Source of the DNA: Dehalococcoidia bacterium
Lineage (GTDB): Bacteria; Chloroflexota; Dehalococcoidia; JAENJB01
DNA: 6,455 bases
Direction of reading: 5' to 3'
Assembly (NCBI GenBank): GCA_030690705.1
Contig: JAUYGE010000255.1
Span: forward strand, 1 to 6,455
Shown here: positions 1 to 5,587 of the stretch, in pieces
How positions within the stretch are numbered: the stretch's first letter is position 1
How the letters are laid out: every line of letters begins with the position of its first letter
Translations under genes and position numbers: made by a program
Notes under the pieces: generated by a model
Told to the model about the DNA's origin: nothing
What the model saw: only the letters and a program-made list of their open reading frames with translations
Database searches by the model: none

Positions 1-985
1 ACCCCACCTGGCAATCGATCTGCCTCAACTCCGTCAACCCTCTCCCGTCAGGTCTCCGCCCTTCATCGAGCAGACTGGCTCGCACGGCGGCTTTTACCCT
101 CGAGTCGAAGACCGAGGCTATGTCACTCGTGGAGAAGGTTGAGCCCAACTTCTCCTTGACCTCTTGCAGCAGCTGCGAAAGCGCGGCCTCGCGTTGCTGG
201 AGATCTCGTTGTCCCAGAGCTTGAGCCAGGCGTCCGTTGTCCAGAATGGAGGCCATTGCAGGGCCTACTTCGGCGCTGACCGCGGCTATCTTGAACTCCC
301 TCTTGGGCTTACCCAGCGCGGCGCGCATCCGCTCCTGCAGCTTGATCAGCTTCTGGTTCTCTTCGTGGGCAAGCCTGATTGCCTCGATGACCAGTTGCTC
401 GGAGACCTCGTGGGCACCGGCTTCAATCATCACCACCGCCTTGGCGGTGCTGGCCACCACCAGGTCGAGGGAACTGGACGCGAGATCGGGCATGGTTGGG
501 TTGAGGACCAGCCGCCCGTCAATATGGCCCACACGGGTAGCTCCCACCGGCGTGTCGAAGGGGAGGTCGGAAATAATCAGCGCCGCCGAGGCGCCGGTCA
601 GAGCGAGAATATCGGGGTCGTTCTGCTGGTCGGCAGAGAGGACGGTTACTACTATCTGAATCTCGTTGCGTAAGCCCTTCGGGAATAGGGGGCGGAGGGG
701 CCGGTCAATCAAGCGCGCGGCGAGAGTGGCTTCCTGGTTGGGACGCCCTTCCCTTCGCATGAAGCTGCCCGGGATCTTGCCCGCGGCGTAATGTCTTTCT
801 TCGTAATCGATGGTTAGCGGGAAGAAATCTATGCCTTCTCTTGGCTCGCGGCCGCCGCAGGCGGCCACCAGCACTATGGTGTCACCGTAGCGAACGGTGA
901 CCGCCCCGCCGGCTTGCCCGGCCACTTTTCCCGTTTCGATAGAGACGGTTCGACCAGCCAATGCACATTCAAAAACTTCAGACAT
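1..985 (-). CDS. pnp: Polynucleotide phosphorylase (PNPase), N-terminal 328 residues, cut by left window edge
   Basis: The visible part is the N-terminal two-fifths of PNPase, the phosphate-dependent 3'-5' exoribonuclease and reversible polymerase of the RNA degradosome, which acts as a cytoplasmic trimer. Translating the minus strand from ATG 985-983 gives an open frame to the window edge. Residues about 5-140 are the first RNase PH-like domain, with the family hallmark FMRREGRP (75-82) followed by RLIDRPLRPLFPKG (91-104). Residues about 145-225 cover the domain end and the start of the helical linker (VMIEAGAHEVSE, 185-196). GRRPDGRGLTELR (309-321) opens the second, catalytic RNase PH domain. 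The catalytic residues and the KH and S1 RNA-binding domains lie outside the window. The start has an AGGAGG site at 997-1002, 11 nt upstream. The gene lies 38 nt after rpsO, the conserved rpsO-pnp order, so co-transcription is expected. Identification is very secure; completeness of the 3' part cannot be seen. Confidence 0.97.
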   Translation of the reverse strand, partial: MSEVFECALAGRTVSIETGKVAGQAGGAVTVRYGDTIVLVAACGGREPREGIDFFPLTIDYEERHYAAGKIPGSFMRREGRPNQEATLAARLIDRPLRPLFPKGLRNEIQIVVTVLSADQQNDPDILALTGASAALIISDLPFDTPVGATRVGHIDGRLVLNPTMPDLASSSLDLVVASTAKAVVMIEAGAHEVSEQLVIEAIRLAHEENQKLIKLQERMRAALGKPKREFKIAAVSAEVGPAMASILDNGRLAQALGQRDLQQREAALSQLLQEVKEKLGSTFSTSDIASVFDSRVKAAVRASLLDEGRRPDGRGLTELRQIDCQVG

Positions 986-1023
986 AGGTGAGGATACCTC
1001 CTGCGCAGACAGCGCTGAGTTGC

Positions 1024-1290
1024 CTACTTCCGCAGGCCCAGTCGAGCGATGAGCTTCCGGTAGCGGTCCACATCCGTGTTGGTCAGATAAGCCAGCAGCC
1101 TCTTCCTTTGCCCTACCATCTGCAGAAGACCCCGCCGCGACTGGTGGTCGTGCTGATTGATCTTGAGATGCTCGGTGAGCAAGTTTACTTTCTCCGTCAG
1201 AATGGAGACTTGAACCTCTGCCGACCCGGTGTCCGTCTCATGTACCCTGGCCCCTTCAAGTAAGGTCTTCTTTTTCTCTTTGTCCAGCAC
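1024..1290 (-). CDS. rpsO: 30S ribosomal protein S15
   Basis: This encodes S15, a primary-binding protein of the 30S platform that binds the 16S rRNA three-way junction of helices 20-22 and contributes to an intersubunit bridge. The product is 88 residues, the usual bacterial length (about 88-89). Diagnostic segments are [22 protein letters not shown] (20-43 region), [20 protein letters not shown] (47-66) and the C-terminal [15 protein letters not shown]41, D48 and S51, the conserved rRNA-contact positions of the family, are present. The start is GTG at 1290-1288. No in-frame ATG lies between it and the upstream in-frame stop (1341-1339), and GAGGAG (1301-1296) sits 5 nt upstream. The gene is first in the rpsO-pnp pair, with its own promoter and a structured leader. 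In several bacteria S15 represses its own mRNA through leader structures; whether that happens here is inference. Confidence 0.98.
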   Translation of the reverse strand: MLDKEKKKTLLEGARVHETDTGSAEVQVSILTEKVNLLTEHLKINQHDHQSRRGLLQMVGQRKRLLAYLTNTDVDRYRKLIARLGLRK

Positions 1291-1346
1291 TCTAGCTCCT
1301 CGAGCTTCGGGAATATCCTCTTTCGAAGCCTGTTTTTTTCATCAAA
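1291..1346 (-). promoter_or_regulatory. rpsO 5' leader with two overlapping, mutually exclusive hairpins; candidate S15 autoregulatory element
   Basis: In the minus-strand RNA, GGCUUCG (1330-1324) can pair with CGAAGCU (1309-1303): six Watson-Crick pairs plus a terminal G-U. The stem continues past an AAAGA bulge into GGA/UCC. The 3' half of that stem overlaps a second hairpin, AGCUC-GAG-GAGCU (1306-1294), which contains the whole GAGGAG Shine-Dalgarno. Only one of the two can form fully, so the leader could switch ribosome access. S15 binding to diverse rpsO leaders is established in other bacteria, and this lies where such an element would be. The fold is read by eye; binding by S15 is inference. 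Confidence 0.45.
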
Positions 1347-1351
1347 GGGGG

Positions 1352-1381
1352 ATTATAGCAAAAGAACATGAGTGGTGCAAA
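1352..1381 (-). promoter_or_regulatory. Candidate sigma-70 promoter for rpsO-pnp
   Basis: A perfect TATAAT (-10) lies on the minus strand at 1357-1352. The -35 region is weaker: TTTGCA at 1381-1376 with an 18-nt spacer, or TTGCAC at 1380-1375 with 17 nt. Transcription would start near 1345 and give a leader of about 55 nt before the GTG start. The exact -10 and the position support the call; the -35 is ambiguous. Confidence 0.6.
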
Positions 1382-1397
1382 GAATTGGCGATGATGA

Positions 1398-1426
1398 TTG
1401 ACAGTCCCTATTGCGGGGCATATCAT
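1398..1426 (+). promoter_or_regulatory. Sigma-70 promoter for the SDR gene
   Basis: A perfect TTGACA (1398-1403) is separated by 17 nt from TATCAT (1421-1426, five of six to consensus). A start near 1433 gives a leader of about 68 nt, which includes a small hairpin CCCGG-TT-CCGGG at 1451-1462. The promoter diverges from the rpsO promoter only tens of bases away. It overlaps the in-frame ATG at 1411, which is therefore unlikely to be the translation start. Confidence 0.72.
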
Positions 1427-1488
1427 ACGGCGGCGGAGAGTTCACCAACCCCCGGTTCCGGGCCAGGCAGGGGAAGTCGTTCTGTGTC

Positions 1489-1494
1489 AGGAGG
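1489..1494 (+). promoter_or_regulatory. Ribosome binding site fixing the SDR start
   Basis: AGGAGG lies 6 nt before ATG 1501. It selects this start over the in-frame ATG at 1411, which has no such site and falls inside the promoter. Confidence 0.85.
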
Positions 1495-1500
1495 AAGGGA

Positions 1501-2250
1501 ATGAGCAAAGTGGTGATTGTAACCGGCGCCTCGGGTCTATTGGGAAGCGCCATTGCGCTGGGCTTTGGCGCCAAGGGTTGGAAGGTGGCCGCCGGTTACC
1601 TTGGACTCAGGCAGCGTGTTGACGAGGTGACGGCGGAAATCAACAAGGGGCCGGGGCAAGCTTTTGCCGTCGAGGCGGACATCCGTGACTACGATCAGGT
1701 AACCAAACTGGTGGATGCTGCTGTTGCCAGGTGGTCCCGGGTGGATGTCATGGCCTGTGTGGCGGGTCAGTCCCTGGGACGTCTCACCGGGACCGCGCGC
1801 GAGAAGCGGCTCATAGAGCACACGGATGTGGACTGGGACCTGGTGGTGGACACCATTCTCAAGGGCACTTTCCATTGCATCAAGGCGGTGAGCCGTCCGA
1901 TGATGGCTCAGAAAGAAGGGCATATCATCATCATGGCTTCCGGCACCGGACTCAAGCCCAGGAAGGGTCTCTCCAGCTACGCCGCCGCAAAGGCGGGGCT
2001 GTTCGGCTTGATGAAATCCGCTGCCCTGGAACTGGGCGAGTTCAACATCCAGGTAAACGCCGTTAACCCGGGGTATGTTCCGCACAAGGGCGCGGCCGAT
2101 GAGACCTCTGAGAGCATCGAGGCCTACAAGAAGCAGACACTGATGAATCGAACATCCGAAGCCGGCGAGGTAGCTGACTTCTTTGTCCACCTGGGCGGCA
2201 TGAGAAACGTTTCGGGGCAGACCATGAACCTGAGCAACCGGATCGAGTAG
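1501..2250 (+). CDS. Short-chain dehydrogenase/reductase (SDR), FabG-like classical type, substrate unknown
   Basis: The product is 249 residues, typical of classical SDRs, which are cytosolic NAD(P)H-dependent oxidoreductases with a Rossmann fold. The N-terminus VVIVTGASGLLG (4-15) is the nucleotide-binding strand-turn-helix. EADIRD (58-63) is the conserved acidic segment after beta 3. The catalytic set is S147 (IIIMAS), Y160 and K164 (SYAAAKAG), with the usual 13-residue Ser-to-Tyr spacing. VNAVNPGYV (185-193) and SGQTMNLS (238-245) match the C-terminal core. Two features are unusual. The glycine motif reads TGxxGxxG, as in extended SDRs, rather than classical TGxxxGxG. The NNAG motif is replaced by CVAG (86-89). 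The family resembles 3-oxoacyl-ACP reductase annotations, but substrate cannot be inferred and FabG identity is not claimed. The start is ATG 1501, with AGGAGG 6 nt upstream. The gene has its own promoter, and comM follows after 141 nt containing a palindromic repeat, so an operon with comM is uncertain. Confidence 0.92.
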   Translation: MSKVVIVTGASGLLGSAIALGFGAKGWKVAAGYLGLRQRVDEVTAEINKGPGQAFAVEADIRDYDQVTKLVDAAVARWSRVDVMACVAGQSLGRLTGTAREKRLIEHTDVDWDLVVDTILKGTFHCIKAVSRPMMAQKEGHIIIMASGTGLKPRKGLSSYAAAKAGLFGLMKSAALELGEFNIQVNAVNPGYVPHKGAADETSESIEAYKKQTLMNRTSEAGEVADFFVHLGGMRNVSGQTMNLSNRIE

Positions 2251-2278
2251 GGCCCTCCGCTAGAATGTCGAAGCTGTT

Positions 2279-2365
2279 CTGTCATTGCGAGGCACGCAGT
2301 GCCGAAGCAATCCGCAATCCCGGTAGTGGAGAGGACGGATTGCTTCGCTTCGCTCGCAATGACAG
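2279..2365. repeat. Imperfect palindromic interspersed repeat (TCATTGCGAG...GAAGCAATCCG type)
   Basis: The left arm is 2279-2314 and the right arm 2336-2365, with a 21-nt loop. The outer 13 bases (CTGTCATTGCGAG) and the inner 11 (GAAGCAATCCG) are perfectly inverted between arms. The middle differs: the left arm carries GCACGCAGTGCC, part of a small GGCAC-GCA-GTGCC hairpin, and the right carries CGAAGC. This pattern matches a class of short non-coding interspersed palindromes that I recall from many bacterial genomes. It contains no coding capacity for a transposase and occupies the SDR-comM gap. A non-autonomous mobile element or an mRNA-stabilising structure are both possible. No T-tract follows, so it is not a typical intrinsic terminator. 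Confidence 0.85.
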
Positions 2366-2376
2366 GGTGGATTAGC

Positions 2377-2382
2377 GAGGAG
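2377..2382 (+). promoter_or_regulatory. Ribosome binding site fixing the comM start
   Basis: GAGGAG lies 9 nt before GTG 2392 and immediately after the palindromic repeat. It supports GTG 2392 rather than the in-frame ATG 2299, which is inside the left repeat arm. Confidence 0.75.
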
Positions 2383-2391
2383 AGAATCGTC

Positions 2392-3909
2392 GTGTTAGCT
2401 AAGGTCCTGACCTGCGCCATCTGGGGGCTGGAGGGAGCCCTGGTGGAGGTTGAGGTTGATATCGCCGCCGGGCTGCCCTCTTTCACCATAGTAGGCCTTC
2501 CGGATACAGCGGTGCAAGAGGCGCGGGAGAGGGTGCGCGCCGCCATAAGGAACTCGGGCTGCGCCTTTCCGAACCGGAAGATCACTGTCAATCTGGCCCC
2601 GGCTGACCTGAAGAAAGAGGGTCCCGCCTACGACCTGCCCATCGCCATCGGCGTCCTCATTAGTTCTGAGCAGATATCCAACGAGCTTGGCAACAGCATT
2701 TTCCTGGGGGAGCTGTCTCTTGATGGAGGCTTGCGCCACACGCATGGCATCTTGCCCATGGTGGCGTTTGCCGCCGAGAAGGGGACCTCCCAGGTATTCG
2801 TGCCCGCCGTTGACGCCCAGGAGGCTAGTCTCATACCAGGCCCGGGCATCAAAGCCTTCGATTCACTATCTCAGCTCGTGAGCTATCTTCGCGGGGAAAT
2901 CCCTGCTCCTGAGTCTCGCATCGCACCCCCACCCCAGGACAGGCCGGTTGTCCCGGCGGTTGATTTTCGTGACATCAAGGGACAGGAGCATGCCAAACGG
3001 GCGATGGAGGTGGCAGCCGCCGGAGGCCACAACGTGGTGATGTGCGGTCCTCCCGGCAGCGGCAAGACCCTTCTCGCCCGCGGTCTGCCTTACATATTGC
3101 CTCAGATGGCCATGGAAGAAGCCATCGAGGTCACCAAGATTTACAGCGTAAGCGGGCTTCTGCCCCAGGATACACCGCTTGTGCAGCAGCGGCCTTTCCG
3201 CGCGCCGCACTACACTATTTCTAACGCCGGTCTGGTAGGTGGTGGGTCCTGGCCCCGGCCCGGAGAGATAAGTCTCAGCCACCGCGGCGTGCTCTTTCTC
3301 GACGAGTTGCCCGAGTTCGGTCGCGCCAGCCTGGAAGTGCTCCGCCAGCCCCTCGAAGACAGGCTTGTTACCATCAGTCGTGCTCAGGGCACGGCGACCT
3401 TCCCCGCCAATTTCATGCTGGTTGGCGCGATGAATCCATGCCCGTGCGGCTACTTCGGGGATCCCGTGAAGGAGTGTACCTGCTCGCCCTCTCTTGTCTC
3501 CCGCTACCAGAAACGCATCAGCGGGCCTCTCCTTGACCGCATTGACATCTTCATTGACGTGCCGCGGGTGGAGTATGAGAAACTGGCCGATGAGAGGCTG
3601 GGAGAGGCGTCGGGCGACATCCAGCCCAGGGTGGAAAGAGCGCGGCTCATCCAGCGGCAGCGATTCGCCGGGACCAGACTGATGTGTAATGCCGAGATGA
3701 CGCCGGTGGAGGTGCGGGCCTTCTGCGCCTTGGAGCCATCGGCCCAGCCTCTGCTCAAGGCAGCGATGAGACAGTTGTCTCTCTCCGCCCGTGCATTTCA
3801 CCGCGTCTTGAAGCTGGCCCGCACGATCGCCGATCTCGAAGGAGCGGAGACCATCAAGGCCAGCCATCTGGCGGAAGCAATTCAGTACCGGCCGAGAAAC
3901 CTGGGCTAG
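2392..3909 (+). CDS. comM: ComM/YifB-family Mg-chelatase-like AAA+ ATPase
   Basis: The product is 505 residues, the usual family length. Residues about 1-125 are the ChlI-type (Lon S5-like) N-domain, with GLPSFTIVGLPDTAV (27-41) and ITVNLAPADLKKEGPAYDLP. A proline-rich linker (about 168-188) precedes the AAA+ module: Walker A GPPGSGKT (219-226), Walker B GVLFLDE with D304/E305, and sensor-like MNPCPCGY (347-354). C350, C352, C362 and C364 form the paired-Cys pattern typical of YifB proteins, and SGPLLDRID (377-385) follows. The C-terminal Mg_chelatase_C domain has LSARAFHRVLKLARTIADL and the terminal HLAEAIQYR. In Vibrio cholerae ComM is a hexameric helicase that drives branch migration during natural transformation. 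Homologues occur in bacteria not known to be competent, so a general recombination role is equally likely. GTG 2392 with GAGGAG upstream is chosen. Starting at ATG 2299 would add 31 residues, largely encoded by the repeat. No competence genes are adjacent. Confidence 0.95.
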   Translation: MLAKVLTCAIWGLEGALVEVEVDIAAGLPSFTIVGLPDTAVQEARERVRAAIRNSGCAFPNRKITVNLAPADLKKEGPAYDLPIAIGVLISSEQISNELGNSIFLGELSLDGGLRHTHGILPMVAFAAEKGTSQVFVPAVDAQEASLIPGPGIKAFDSLSQLVSYLRGEIPAPESRIAPPPQDRPVVPAVDFRDIKGQEHAKRAMEVAAAGGHNVVMCGPPGSGKTLLARGLPYILPQMAMEEAIEVTKIYSVSGLLPQDTPLVQQRPFRAPHYTISNAGLVGGGSWPRPGEISLSHRGVLFLDELPEFGRASLEVLRQPLEDRLVTISRAQGTATFPANFMLVGAMNPCPCGYFGDPVKECTCSPSLVSRYQKRISGPLLDRIDIFIDVPRVEYEKLADERLGEASGDIQPRVERARLIQRQRFAGTRLMCNAEMTPVEVRAFCALEPSAQPLLKAAMRQLSLSARAFHRVLKLARTIADLEGAETIKASHLAEAIQYRPRNLG

Positions 3910-4003
3910 CAGCTGTGAAATCGTTTTCTTCCCATGGCATTGTGCACCATGAGCATCTAGTTTGGGTAATAAGCCTCCCCGGGCTAGCAAGAGCAAGAAC
4001 GAA

Positions 4004-4009
4004 AAGGAG
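4004..4009 (+). promoter_or_regulatory. Ribosome binding site fixing the amidohydrolase start
   Basis: AAGGAG lies 6 nt before GTG 4016. It supports that start over the in-frame TTG at 3962, which would add an 18-residue lysine-rich extension unlike the family. Confidence 0.8.
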
Positions 4010-4015
4010 AGAAAG

Positions 4016-5008
4016 GTGAAAATAGACATCTTCAGCCACATCATTCCGCCGAAGTTCCTTAAAGCGCTCCAAGAGAAGTCGCCCTCCCAGAGGGATGCCA
4101 TATTGCGGTCTGCTTCGCCGCCGACGACGTACGACCTCGACTTGCGGTTCCGGATTATGGACCGGTTCGAAGATGTCGTCCAGGTGCTCACCGTTCCCAC
4201 TCCTATGGTGGAGACGCTCGGTCCGGGTGCGATAGAGCTGGCCAGGCTGGCCAATGACGAGATGGCCGAGTTGCTGGTCAAGCACCCAGACAGGTTCGTC
4301 TCCGCGGCTGCGCTCATACCCATGAACGATATGGACGCGGCGCTCCGCGAGACTGACAGGGCCATCAAAGAATTGAGATTTAGAGGGGTGCAGATATTCA
4401 GCAGCCCGAATGGTGAGCCCATAGATTCACCGAAATTTCTGCCCCTCTTTGAGAAGATGTCACAGTATAATCTGCCGATATGGATTCATCCAGAGATCAA
4501 CTTCGCCGTGCCTGAGATGAAGCAGACGATGGTGGATATCGCTCATCTGATGATTACCTTTCGCTGGCCCTATGAGACCACCATCGCCATGGCGCGACTG
4601 GTCTATAGCGGCGTTTTTGAGCGTTACCCCAACCTGATGATTATCACCCATCACTGCGGCGGCATGGTGCCCTTTTTCGCCGGACGGGTGGCCCAGTCCC
4701 ACGACACCCAGGAAATGCGGGTCCGGACCAAGTTCAAGACCGAGTTCACCGTCCATCCAATAGAGCATTTCCGTAAGTTCTATGCCGATACTGTAGTGCA
4801 AGGGAACGTCTCAGCCCTGATGTGCGGCTACGAGTTCTTCGGCGCTGACCGTCTTCTGTTCGGTACCGATATGCCGTACGACAACCAGCTTGGCGCCCGG
4901 ACGGTGAGGAACACCATCCGGGCGATACAGGAGATGGACATACCGGAGGCAGACAAGAAGAAGATCTTCGAAGAAAACGCCAAGAGGATTCTCCGCATTA
5001 CTTTGTAA
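4016..5008 (+). CDS. Amidohydrolase-2 (ACMSD-type) family protein
   Basis: The product is 330 residues, the usual size for the cytosolic TIM-barrel amidohydrolase_2 group. This group includes 2-amino-3-carboxymuconate-6-semialdehyde decarboxylase (ACMSD), gamma-resorcylate decarboxylase and 4-oxalomesaconate hydratase-like enzymes, and typically binds one divalent metal. Visible motifs are IDIFSHIIPP (3-12), LIPMNDMDAALRE (100-112), GVQIFSSPNGEPIDSPKFLPLFE (124-146), PIWIHPE with H158, YPNLMIITHHCGGMVPFFAGR with H212/H213 (204-224), and LLFGTDMPYD with D285. By analogy with ACMSD, H158 and D285 are metal ligands and H212 is the likely general base. The N-terminal HxH pair is reduced to FSH (F6, H8), so one usual ligand is missing. 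Decarboxylase or hydrolase activity on an aromatic or ring-cleavage acid is plausible, but the substrate is unknown. The start GTG 4016 is supported by AAGGAG. The gene begins 106 nt after comM, and no strong promoter was seen in that gap. The next gene's promoter overlaps this stop codon. Confidence 0.9.
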   Translation: MKIDIFSHIIPPKFLKALQEKSPSQRDAILRSASPPTTYDLDLRFRIMDRFEDVVQVLTVPTPMVETLGPGAIELARLANDEMAELLVKHPDRFVSAAALIPMNDMDAALRETDRAIKELRFRGVQIFSSPNGEPIDSPKFLPLFEKMSQYNLPIWIHPEINFAVPEMKQTMVDIAHLMITFRWPYETTIAMARLVYSGVFERYPNLMIITHHCGGMVPFFAGRVAQSHDTQEMRVRTKFKTEFTVHPIEHFRKFYADTVVQGNVSALMCGYEFFGADRLLFGTDMPYDNQLGARTVRNTIRAIQEMDIPEADKKKIFEENAKRILRITL

Positions 5009-5030
5009 GTGCAGACGCGTCTGATATACT
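5003..5030 (+). promoter_or_regulatory. Promoter for the flavin reductase-like gene, with a palindrome in the spacer
   Basis: TTGTAA (5003-5008, four of six) and TATACT (5025-5030, five of six) are 16 nt apart. The -35 overlaps the amidohydrolase stop codon. Between them lies a perfect 12-nt palindrome, CAGACGCGTCTG (5012-5023), well placed to be an operator. The implied start is near 5037, giving a leader of about 20 nt that is mostly ribosome binding site. The promoter is moderately supported; the operator role is inference. Confidence 0.5.
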
Positions 5031-5056
5031 GGGTGTAATTAGGAAAGGAGGAAGAA

Positions 5057-5560
5057 ATGGTAGAGCGTTCTCTAGTTCAGGCCACTTTACAATTACCTTG
5101 CTCGGTAGTAATACTCAGCGCCCGCGCGGACGGGAGTGAGGGGGCGATGACTGCCTGCGCCATGTATGTCTCGCAGGTGCCACCTTTAATAGCAGTCAGC
5201 CTCTCGAAGACCCTGGCTACTTCTAAACTAATAGAAAAGGCCAGGGAGTTTGCCATCAATGTGATAGCAGAAGGCCAGTTGGACCTGGCCCAGAAGTTTG
5301 GCAGTGTCCACGGACAGGAGGTGGACAAGTTCAAAGAATTCAAGGTTGCCACTGAGGCCGCCAGCAAGATAAAGGCTCCGCTCATCTCGGGCTGTTTCGC
5401 CAACATCGAATGCAAGGTCAAGAGCTCCCTGTGGGATGTGGAAGGCAACCACGCTATCTATGTGGGGGAGGTAGTGGCCTTTAAGATGAACGAGAAATCG
5501 AGGCCGCTGGTATGGCTGGACAACAAGTACTTCCGGGTGGGCGGTGAGTGCCGCCTTTAA
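5057..5560 (+). CDS. Flavin reductase-domain protein (FMN-binding split barrel)
   Basis: The product is 167 residues, the normal size of flavin_reduct domain proteins. These bind FMN and either supply reduced flavin to a monooxygenase or act as stand-alone NAD(P)H:flavin oxidoreductases. Diagnostic segments are the start of the split barrel (PCSVVILSARADGSEGAMTACAMY, about 14-37), the stretch VPPLIAVSLSKTLATSKLIEKA (41-62), EFAINVIAEGQLDLAQKFG (64-82) and NHAIYVGEVVAF (131-142), which matches the GDHxIxxGxV signature. ATG 5057 follows a near-perfect AAAGGAGG (5044-5051) at 5 nt, suggesting strong translation. The neighbouring amidohydrolase lies 48 nt upstream on the same strand, but a separate promoter is likely. 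No monooxygenase partner is visible in the window, so its flavin acceptor is unknown. Family assignment is secure; specific role is not. Confidence 0.9.
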   Translation: MVERSLVQATLQLPCSVVILSARADGSEGAMTACAMYVSQVPPLIAVSLSKTLATSKLIEKAREFAINVIAEGQLDLAQKFGSVHGQEVDKFKEFKVATEAASKIKAPLISGCFANIECKVKSSLWDVEGNHAIYVGEVVAFKMNEKSRPLVWLDNKYFRVGGECRL

Positions 5561-5578
5561 CCCGAAGGCGCTGTTTTT
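5552..5578 (+). terminator. Probable intrinsic terminator at the end of the flavin reductase gene
   Basis: CGCCTT (5552-5557) pairs with AAGGCG (5565-5570) around a 7-nt loop, followed by CTGTTTTT. The 6-bp stem overlaps the stop codon region and lies in the 27-nt gap between converging genes, where termination is needed. The stem is short, so strength is uncertain. Confidence 0.5.
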
Positions 5579-5587
5579 CAAGACTAA

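Noticed and set aside
164..673. Plus-strand open frames opposite pnp
   Set aside because: The minus-strand frame encodes unmistakable PNPase; these are shadows.
1411..1500. In-frame upstream ATG extending the SDR by 30 residues
   Set aside because: It lies inside the TTGACA-N17-TATCAT promoter, lacks a ribosome binding site and precedes the usual SDR N-terminus.
1537..2190. A 217-codon minus-strand open frame opposite the SDR
   Set aside because: It is antisense to a clear SDR, has no family motifs, and no ribosome binding site was noted for it.
2279..2365. The palindrome as a CRISPR unit or an intrinsic terminator
   Set aside because: There is a single inverted pair with no repeated spacer pattern, and no T-tract follows the right arm.
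3903..3989. GGGCTAGCA repeated directly at 3903-3911 and 3981-3989, and a CATGG/CCATG hairpin at 3933-3951
   Set aside because: The repeat is 9 nt and the stem 5 bp, with no T-tract and no gene between them; chance is adequate. No terminator or strong promoter was seen in this 106-nt gap.
3962..4015. In-frame TTG extending the amidohydrolase by 18 residues
   Set aside because: The extension is lysine-rich and unlike the family, and GTG 4016 has a well-placed AAGGAG.
2866..4422. A 518-codon open frame on the minus strand opposite comM and the amidohydrolase
   Set aside because: It spans two well-supported genes and their gap, shows no recognisable domain, and is explained by GC-rich codon use on the opposite strand.
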